Assembly (NCBI GenBank): GCA_030674155.1
Contig: CM060334.1
Location: 37,047,957 to 37,111,956, forward strand
Length of the DNA stretch: 64,000 nucleotides
DNA from: Stramonita haemastoma
Lineage: Eukaryota > Mollusca > Gastropoda > Neogastropoda > Muricidae
Direction of reading: 5' to 3'
Translations under genes and position numbers: made by a program
In this document: piece after piece, positions 55,579 to 64,000 of the stretch
Layout of the letters: the number at the start of each line of letters is the position of its first letter
Numbering within the stretch: position 1 is the stretch's first letter
Notes under the pieces: model-generated
Told to the model about the DNA's origin: nothing
The model's database searches: none
What the model saw: the letters and a program-made list of their open reading frames with translations, nothing else

Positions 55579-55626
55579 GTTTCTGGGGTTTTAAATAGCA
55601 GAACCTTTACTGTCTGAAGTCAGCAC

Positions 55627-55656
55627 ACGCGCGCGCGCGCACACACACACACACAA
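55627..55656. repeat. (GC)n(AC)n microsatellite
   Basis: cacacgcgcgcgcgcgc followed by acac units; a Z-DNA-type alternating purine-pyrimidine run. Confidence 0.93.
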
Positions 55657-56659
55657 ACTTGTAAAGTTACATCCATGATACCTTTGTGTTCAGTAAACCA
55701 GTAAAACTGATGCCCCCAAAAGGCAAAACATATAAATAGTTACCACACGAAATTCAAAGGCATACATTGTAAGATGATCTATTTAAAAAAATGTTCTTTT
55801 GTCAGTTTTAACTTGCATCACATCATTTTCTGAATAAACTGTAAGAGCAGATGCTGATTTCTATGGGCATGTGAAAAAGAACTTTCGCAATAAATCGTGA
55901 ATAAAAGATAACCTCCTGATACACTTCAGGTTGATAGAAAAACAAACCAACCAAAAAACTCCACCCAAAACCCCCCTGCTATCTAGATGTTGAACTCTAC
56001 AGAAAAGTGCACTGGGACAGATCTATCTTTAGAGATAGAGGTAAAACGCCTGTCTTGAGAGCAGTAAAGATTTGGATTTACAAATCAAGTCTAAGGCAGG
56101 ATTTTCCAACTCCGCTTCCCCCCTCTGGATAACTACTATTACTAGAGCATAAGTGGCAGTCTGAGTGTTAGTCTTTCAGCTTAGGCAGTTAAAACAATAC
56201 TAACACTAACAGTAAAATACGGTTCTCAGTGAAATTTTGAAGAAGAAAAAAAGCCACTCTCATCTAGATACAGATTTAGACAAAGATTAAATACTAAGGA
56301 GCGAGAAAAAGGAAGCAAAAAGAAAATAGATTGTGTGCGTGCGTGCATGCGTATGCTCTATACTAGAGAGTGCTCGGAAGAGTTTGATGAGAGAGAAAGA
56401 AGGGGGTGAAGAAAGTAAAATTTAAGTTTGGGAGATAAAAATGAGGGTGAATCAGCAGATTTTGGAATAAAGATTCATAAGGTAAATTTCCCTAATAGTT
56501 TTGGTAATTATAGAGATCGGGTAGATGAACAACAATTCTGGGGACAAAGATGAAGTAGATTAATGAATATAACTTAACAATCACAAACACACATGCACAC
56601 ACACACACACACACACTATTTCTTACATGGGAAAACTGCATACACACTGGAACTGAATG

Positions 56660-56730
56660 TAAAAAAGCACATGAAAGCTTATTCCATTTTTCGTGATGTA
56701 AAAGAATAAATAAAATAAAATTTTAAAAGT
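56660..56730. repeat. Family-B tail fragment, reverse
   Basis: aaaagcacatgaaagcttat, ttccatttttcg and aaaagaataaataaaata match the reversed left end of family B. Confidence 0.7.
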
Positions 56731-57654
56731 CCATTATAAGAATTTTTCTCTGTCTTCTTTAGAACTATGATGCTTCAGGCAATGCTCTAGATACTAGTAG
56801 TAGTACAGTAGTACCAGTAGGCTAGTATCCCATTTCCTGCCACTCCAGTCTGAAGATAAAATCAACTGTCTTTCTCAGTCTCAGACTCTCACACTTGCTG
56901 ACTTGGTCCCACCATCCACTATCTGAGGTCCACATCTTTGGGCTAGATCTGAGACCTGTCTGAGATCCCATTGATGTTGCCTCCCCCCCCCCCCCCTCCT
57001 CCCTGTGTGTTTTGAAGTTCAAGTTGCAGCCTCAAATGACAGTAGTGTGTGAAACTATGATAATAATACAAGTGACAGTGGGTAGCCATGATGGGTCTTC
57101 AGTGTGAGCATTACCAGGGTAATGTGAGTTTTCTCAAGTCTGTATCAACTGGATTAGATTACAGAATTATAAAATTTACTTTTGAAAAAGCGGATCAAAA
57201 ATGTAATTTTCAACTTCAGTAGAATTGTAACAAGTGCAAAACAAAAAATGACACTTCCTACTTTTTTCAATGAATTATTTCTTTTCCCACACCTAGTCAA
57301 AGACAACTAATGTTTGAAACTATTCTTTATAATAACACTACATAGATGGAACAAAAGTATTAGTACTTAAACTTATGATATTGATCATTCTGACAACAGT
57401 GTTTAACTGGTTCACAAGTCCAATTTGTTTTTTAGTGGTTAACAGTAACAGGAAATGAATATATCTAAAGTCGGAGAGAGAGAGAGAGATAGAGAGTTCT
57501 CTGAAATGAGAACAGCCATTGGCCCATACATGAAAGGGGCTGCTGAACAAATGAATGATTCAGAACACTAACTTAAACTACTAACTAGTATATACCGGTG
57601 AAATACAGTTGTAACAAACAAATTATGAAAACAACACCACAGTCAGAAACTGTT

Positions 57655-57832
57655 CTACAGGAAAAGAACCCCCCAAACCAAACCAACAAACAACCCCATC
57701 CCCCCAAAAAAAAACAACAACAAAAAAACAAAAACAAAACAAAACAAAACAAAACCACACACCAAACCTAAAATTCCACACACACACACACATAGCACGC
57801 ACGCATGCACACACACACACACACACACAGAG

Positions 57833-57894
<62 letters not shown>

Positions 57895-57900
57895 CACACA
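57655..57900. repeat. A/C-only tract with CA and CT arrays
   Basis: 57660-57790 is A/C-only. CA units follow to 57828, CT arrays to 57882, then CA units again. Confidence 0.92.
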
Positions 57901-58423
57901 CACACACACATACATAAAGTGAGGGTCAGAGGTATGGAGACAAGCTGGGAGGGGAGGGAAGTGTATAAGATGACCCATGTTCCAGAAAGCACTTCAAACA
58001 GACAGAACTGAGGCTAAAACAAAAGTGTTGTAAAAAGATGTCATCATGAATGGAATTTGTTCATGTACACAGTACAGCCCACCCAGCTGCAAAAGACCAA
58101 AATCTAATGAAAGCTGAGTAACAGCTAGAATTGCAACAAAAAAAATACAACACTATTCTAGTAATGTAATATTTACTACTATAGATACAATACATATATA
58201 TATATATATAATAAATAAAATTACTATTTAGTTAAACAACAGTTCAATCTGTTGGTAACATTCAATGATAAAAAAGACATGTAAAAAATGGAGCATTCGG
58301 CTTGACTATACTGGAATTATAGCAAAATGAGGTTATAATATTTATTTCCAGTAACTGTAATGGCACAATCGATAACCTGCAAAAAATACACAGTGTAGAA
58401 TGAGTATGATTTAAAGCAAAAGC

Positions 58424-58950
58424 AATCCCCCCCCCCCCCCCCACACACACACAAAGATTATTCTTTTATTCTAAATAAATACAATTCTTAATGGATACTC
58501 AGGATAGTCTAACAATGCAAACAATTAACAATAACACCCCCCCCCCCCTCACCCCCCCGAAAAAAAAAGAAAAAACAACAACCCTATAAACTGCCTTTAA
58601 AAAAACCCCATTGTAGTCTAAAATACAATACCCCCCCCCCCCCCAAAAGAAAAAACAAAAACAACAACCCCCCCCCCCCCCCCCCCAAAAAAAAAACAAA
58701 AACCCACCCAAAACCCAAAGCAAACAAAAACACCTACTCCCCCTAAAAAACATCCCAAACCAATTAATTAATTAAACAAAACCAACCACAAAGAAACAAA
58801 ACCAACCACAAAACAAAAAAAAAAACCCAGATAAGCAAGCAAGAAAGAAACAAACACACAAAAAATCCAAAACTAAGGAAAAACAACATCAACAGCAAAG
58901 AAAACCCAAAAAAAAACCCAAACCAAAACATACCCCCCCCCCCCCCCCAA
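58424..58950. repeat. Long A/C-only tract
   Basis: About 520 bp in which the + strand contains few G and T, with at least six C runs of 9-18. It is the longest such tract in the window. Confidence 0.92.
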
Positions 58951-59753
58951 AGTGTTTCTTGTCTACATACACATGACATGTAGACTTTTTACTACAAATC
59001 ATTTTCTCAGCAAGTACTAAAACGTTAATTATATAATATTCCTCAAAATAATTTGATGTCTATTAACTTTATGCAAAAAAAAATTATAGATCTCACAACT
59101 AGGTTCCTTCCATTGTAATAAACACCAAACAAGCAGACAACATTATATAAGTTATAACATGAATCAAATGTAAGGCTTGTCAGCATAAAGCCTATACTCC
59201 ACCAGGCTGTTCCAAAGTCAACAAAAAAACCCAAATTGATTCAGAACACCTGTGCTCTGCTGCACCCTTCAGCAACCCCCCCACACCCTTCCTCCCCCAC
59301 ATCCATCCACTCCATGGGTCTGCAAGCACTTTAGGGCATGTCAACAATGCACACTCCAGATTTGCAGCAGGCCACATGTATAACTAGCACAGTGGCAGAC
59401 ATGAGGCACACCCCATCTCCACACAGCCTGTGTTCTGCTTCGTTTGCTGCTCAAGGCAATAATAATGCCACCCACATAACCAGCCACAAGAGCCTGGGGG
59501 AGATGATATATAATATGGAGAATGAGTGTGGTTCATATCTATAATCATAATCTTAGTCACAGTCAGACTGCATGGAAGATGGTGTAGATAAGGATGGTAT
59601 GAAGGAAGCAGTGGTGCTGATGTTGATTATGTAATGATAGTGGTAATATAATTATATAACCACCACCATACATTGTCAAGGACATCATAGATCATGAATG
59701 TATTATCTTTATTTCAAGGTAGCATAATCTGACAGAACTTTCTTATTTGACCT

Positions 59754-59756
<3 letters not shown>

Positions 59757-59843
<87 letters not shown>
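59757..59843. repeat. (GA)n microsatellite
   Basis: About 42 GA units. Confidence 0.97.
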
Positions 59844-59847
<4 letters not shown>

Positions 59848-60198
59848 ATAGGAAATTATGGAAAAGGCCACACTCTTCAAACAAAAATCTAAGACCAAAG
59901 TAAATTTGGTTAGCTATTAAGCTTGTTCTGAAAAGTGGTCTATAAAATACAGGTTTATGACCCTGAATACCACTAACTGCTCTAAAACTAAAAGGCTGTT
60001 CTAAAATGGAGCCTCTAAAGTACTAAAATGCAGACATACATGTCCATAGTTGTGAATACTCTCTTAAAAAAAAAAAAAGGCTTCCAATTAGATACTAGAT
60101 AGTGAATGTAGAACAGCTCAGGAGACAAAATGTTAAAGCGTGTTAGTACTGTACCTGTTACTGTATGTGTTAGTACTGTTACTGTTAGTGTTACTGTT

Positions 60199-60202
<4 letters not shown>

Positions 60203-60247
<45 letters not shown>

Positions 60248-60255
60248 ACACACAG
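60203..60255. repeat. (CA)n microsatellite
   Basis: About 22 CA units, preceded by ttactgttagtgttactg repeats (60155-60200). Confidence 0.95.
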
Positions 60256-61507
60256 AGTACTTGAAACTTGTATCCAGTGAATAACTTCAATTTAAACTCT
60301 GCATGATTTATGTAATAAGCTTTCAAAAAGTTATGTAAAAGGCTAAAACTAAAGGATTCCTTGTAAACTTTGCAATTCTTGTATAATATATTTCATAATT
60401 TAAGATAATTTTCAATTTCCTAGAATTTTACTGTTAAAAATAGAATTTAGCTAAGCTAACTTCTGAGCTACAACAGGGCTGTCAAAGTGTTGAATAATAT
60501 AATTCATAAATGATGTACATGACATGACACATGTAACATACGTCAAAACTCTGAAAGTGAAAAATAATACTTGTGTGCCATTTGATTTACAAAGTAAAAG
60601 CTTCAAGCAGTGGCAATATTTTGGCACTTGTAGCACAACTGGTGTCAGAAAGTGGGACTGCATTATTATTTTTTTGATTCCTCTGTCTGTTCAATTTATT
60701 GATCATTCTTATGTCAGGCAGACGGCTAGTCAAAAGCTGATAACAGACCCTGGCAATTCAAAGATCTTTTTTATTTTCTCAATTTGCTATGACTTACTTA
60801 CCTGAGAACATAGAGAATGTCACAATTGAGAATGACACATCTTATAAATTTTGTTTAATAAAAAAAACTTTAACAATACAGTGCTGTCTTGACTCTAATC
60901 ATACAACTCCTCTTATAAAACTGGGGTTCTGTACTGAGTGTTCAGGCAGTGTGTCTGGTACAAGTTTAAACCTAACAGTAACACCAGTAGAGCTCTCACC
61001 TCTCTTTAGGTTGCAGACTGCATGCTGGGTATGTTTGTGTCATCCATGCCACCAGCCATATCTTGCCTACTCTTGAATGATAGATGGGTTTTTAAACATG
61101 TTCATTCACATCACATGACTTTGGACTTTGGTTTTAAGTCTCATGTGAAGGGTTAATGGAACCAGAACCTATCATGTAAGGTCAACTTCATGGGAAAATA
61201 AATCTTAATGGACTGATAGAACAGTAAGGTTTTACTTTACTTTTTGAACCCATACTCAAACTTCTAAGCATTATACCATCAGATTAGAAGTTAAATGCTC
61301 TATCCACCACTGGTTATTCTGACACCCCCCCCCCCTCTTAACATCAACAAACAACACTTAATAATATATTACAGTATTAGTATTTTCTCAGCATTAAATA
61401 TACAGTGGGTGAGGTAGACTCAGAGACTGATATGAGGGAAAGGCAGACTGGGAAAAAAAAGAGATGGTGTACAATGGCTGCAGCAACATCAGAAGAATCT
61501 TTAAATG

Positions 61508-61563
61508 TGTGTGTGTCACTGTGTGTGTGTGTGTGGTGTTGGGGGGGGGGGGGGGGGGGGGGG
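61508..61563. repeat. (GT)n and poly(G)
   Basis: GT units followed by about 22 G. Confidence 0.93.
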
Positions 61564-62055
61564 AGAAAGAGTGAAAATGTAACTTCTCCTCCAAGGTTTT
61601 CTTCAGTTCTAAAATAAATACAAAACAAAAGCAAACTAATTTAAAAGTAATTTTAAAAAAGCAACCAAATAATATAAAAGGAAAGCAAAGCAAAACAAAC
61701 AAAAACAACCAAAAACAAGGAGACAGGAAATTTATTTATTACAGTACAAATTTCTTTCAAATGTAAAAAAAAAAAAAAAAAAAAATTCTCTGAAAGTCAA
61801 AACAGTGTCAAGGCATTTGGTTTCCAAAGATTAAAAAAATAAAAATAAGCCAAAGTTCTTTGATAATGTGATATGGCCCCACAACCATTTACTGCCATTA
61901 AAAAATATACCAACCATGTATCATGTAATGCATAAAACTTCAGGACAGGGTGACCTACTCTACAGAGCTAGAAAAAAAAAAAGAGTAATTCTACCGCTAG
62001 TCAACGTATACTACAGTACTACTATACTGCAGTGCAGCTGCTCCTTGTTTCATTT
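61564..62055. other. Non-coding DNA downstream of orphan exon
   Basis: AT-rich with an A run at 61766-61785. If the exon at 62056 is real, this is its 3' UTR or flank on the minus strand. Confidence 0.4.
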
Positions 62056-62205
62056 TCAGTGCACTAGGTCAACCTGTCTACGCTTTACCACAACATCAAA
62101 CGGTCCTTTGTCAGTTTGTGTCACAGTGCTAGGTCCAAATGTCAAAGTGTGGACAGGAATGTTGAAGTGAACAAAATGCCCTTGTAGCAGTGCGGCAGTC
62201 ACCTC
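62056..62205 (-). CDS. Orphan terminal coding exon, unrecognised
   Basis: On the minus strand, gtgtaatttacag is a clean acceptor. It is followed by 49 open codons in phase 0, EVTAALLQGHFVHFNIPVHT, then LTFGPSTVTQTDKGPFDVV and VKRRQVDLVH, and a TGA at 62056-62058. Composition and codon use look protein-coding and the peptide looks like a beta-rich domain end. It matches no part of chondroitin synthase that I know. The + strand also has an acceptor-like ttcattttcag here, but its peptide (CTRSTCLRFTTTSNG...) is less convincing. It may be the last exon of another minus-strand gene starting beyond 64 kb. Confidence 0.42.
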   Translation of the reverse strand, partial: EVTAALLQGHFVHFNIPVHTLTFGPSTVTQTDKGPFDVVVKRRQVDLVH

Positions 62206-64000
62206 CTGTAAATTACACTGTCATCAGGACTCCCATGGGAAAACAGTTCACTGCCCTCAGCACCCGGTTCCTTCACCCAACCCCCTCCTTCCTTCCTTCC
62301 TTCCCCATGACTAGCTACTAGTGTGCATGTTGGAAGGTTTCACCAGACAGGTCTCTGTTCTTTGCTCTCTGTCAGCGCCTAAATCAGGAAAGCCACCACA
62401 AACCTATGAGTCAAACTAGTAAAGGCAGCACAAATCTGATCTTTAGTTGAGTAAAAACTGTAACAGTGTAAGATTAAAACATTTTTTTAAAAACACAAAC
62501 ATTCAATTTATCTGATTTAAGGTTAACTGTGCAAGAAAACTATGGTTTAAATAAAACTGTAATCATTATCAATCCCAGTGCTTCTGCACGCGCGCACACA
62601 CACACATGTACACACACACACAGAAGCACAGTTCTGGGTATAAGTTATAATGTAAAAAATTGTCAGAGTAACAACCATGCCCAAGGAAGCACAGTGCTTT
62701 GTGAGTGTGTGTTTGAGTGAGAGTGTGTGTGTGTGTGGTGTGTGTGGTGTGTGTGTGTGGTGTGTGTGTGTGTTGTGTGTGTGTGGTGTGTGCGTGCGTG
62801 CATGTGTGTGTTAGTAATACTAATAGTATGTGTGTGCATGCATGCATGCACGCAAGCAGATACTGAGATAGATAGACAGACAGACAGACAGACACACACA
62901 GCCCCAGAAAACACACGTAGTTGTACACACACTAACACCCACACACAACTTACACACACACTCACACATTCAACAAAAAAAAAAAGGAACAAGCAATCTT
63001 GAAGAAAAATACAAGAGAAGAATAGCCTAATAGTTTAAATAGTGTTAGGCCAACAAAGGCAACAAGCAAGAAAGGAGAAAAAACTAAATGAAAAAAAAAG
63101 AGAGAAAAAGAGTTGGGAAGAGAGAAAGCAAGAAAAGCCTACTGCCAAACTGTACAAATGTGACAATCATGGCATGTGTAACCAACCGTCAGTAAATAAA
63201 CACAGCTCTTGAAAGGAAGGAAATGGGAACAGGTAAGAATCAAAAGGTTAAAAAACCAAACCAAAACACCCCCCACCCCCTCAAAAAAGAGAAAAACCAG
63301 AAAGAAAAACATAACGAAAAAAAGAAAAAGAAGAAAAAAAAAGCAAGTATTATGAGAACCCATCCCTTCTTTCCAAGAAACAACAAAAAGTAATGATGTA
63401 CAGTGGAACAATTTGAAATTTAGCCACACACACAACACACACAGTGACACACACAGTAACACACACACACACACTATTCAATTATAATGTATACAGTATG
63501 TAACACAAAAATTTGCATACAGTGATACACATGCAGGCGCATGAATTCAAATGTATGCACACACACAACTGAAAAATTAAAGGAAAATAATTTTAACAAC
63601 TGAACAAGAAAACAAACCAACAACCCAAAACAAAGAGAAAATCCAAAGTCCACCGCCACCCTCTCCCAAAAAAAAAGAAGGAAAAAAAACAATAAACCCC
63701 AACAACAACCCCGCCCCCCCCCCCCACCCCCTCACCCCTCCCCCCCAAAACCAATAAAAAACAAAAACAAACCCCCAATAAGAAAAGCGGGAAAAAACAT
63801 TTCAATCAAAACTAAATATATATCAATTTCTTCAATTCTTGTTCACACCAACAACAAAAATATGTGGGCAGTAAAAAATCCATGTAAGTACCTCGTTTAA
63901 TTAAAAAATGGAAGGATTGCAGGAAGGCAGAAATTGAGAAGAGAAAATCTATGTCTTTTGTTTTAAAATTAATATTACTTGAACTGAGAACCACAACACA
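62206..64000. other. Non-coding, simple repeats and A/C tracts
   Basis: CCTT units (62287-62304), GT/GTGGTG arrays (62720-62810), CAGA units (62875-62895), CA clusters (63425-63475), and A/C-only tracts (63250-63300, 63600-63790). No exon was recognised. Confidence 0.55.

Larger units (their letters stand above)
52939..62055 (-). other. Probable large CHSY intron, repeat-rich
   Basis: No chondroitin synthase exon was found here. In particular, I see no DDDVY-type motif on the minus strand. It contains the simple repeats and family-B copies listed separately. Long parts (55.7-56.5, 57.05-57.6, 58.98-59.7 and 60.25-61.3 kb) show nothing recognisable. Confidence 0.5.

Noticed and set aside
62041..62170. 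+ strand exon starting after ttcattttcag
   Set aside because: The acceptor looks usable, but the peptide is Thr/Ser/Cys-rich and less protein-like than the minus-strand reading of the same bases; it was kept only as an alternative.

Overview
This is animal nuclear DNA: AT-rich, full of microsatellites, tRNA-derived SINEs and decayed LINE pieces, with a few split genes far apart. Nothing looks bacterial, viral or organellar. Protein similarity, the gastropod/bivalve-like density of CA and CT arrays and the SINE architecture suggest a lophotrochozoan, probably a marine mollusc (inference; the sequence alone does not prove the taxon).

Layout. 0-3.3 kb: three small + strand exons whose splice phases fit together, the 3' end of a gene I do not recognise; its last exon runs into a minisatellite. 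3.3-12.9 kb: repeats, namely two nested tRNA-related families, a SINE with perfect target-site duplications (TSDs), a MITE-like element, a LINE tail, and a duplicated block carrying a long CA array. 12.9-14.3 kb, minus strand: an intronless carboxypeptidase Q (PGCP) coding region with conserved metal-site motifs but six single-base indels. 15.5-16.3 kb: an RTE-like LINE tail. 18.0-26.8 kb, + strand: a complete eight-exon snurportin-1 gene (386 codons, no frameshift), followed by a near-perfect 59-bp inverted repeat in its presumed 3' UTR. 28-49.9 kb: mainly non-coding, with a degenerate U6-like snRNA, a pre-miRNA-shaped hairpin, an RNase H-bearing LINE tail on the minus strand, more SINEs and tandem repeats. 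50.0-52.9 kb, minus strand: the last three exons of a chondroitin sulfate synthase (CHSY1/3-like), again with single-base deletions. 53-64 kb: probable CHSY intron, mostly simple repeats, with one orphan terminal coding exon at 62.1 kb.

The genes are unrelated housekeeping or secretory functions (snRNP import, lysosomal/secreted dipeptidase, Golgi glycosaminoglycan synthesis) and do not form a pathway. Three themes recur. (1) Single-base deletions break two otherwise well conserved genes, which looks more like uncorrected long-read error than decay. (2) Mobile or simple repeats sit within about 50 bp of several splice acceptors. (3) Long A/C-only or G/T-only tracts tend to change strand with the direction of the neighbouring gene. 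I found no convincing new enzymatic system; the most interesting items are these structural signals.
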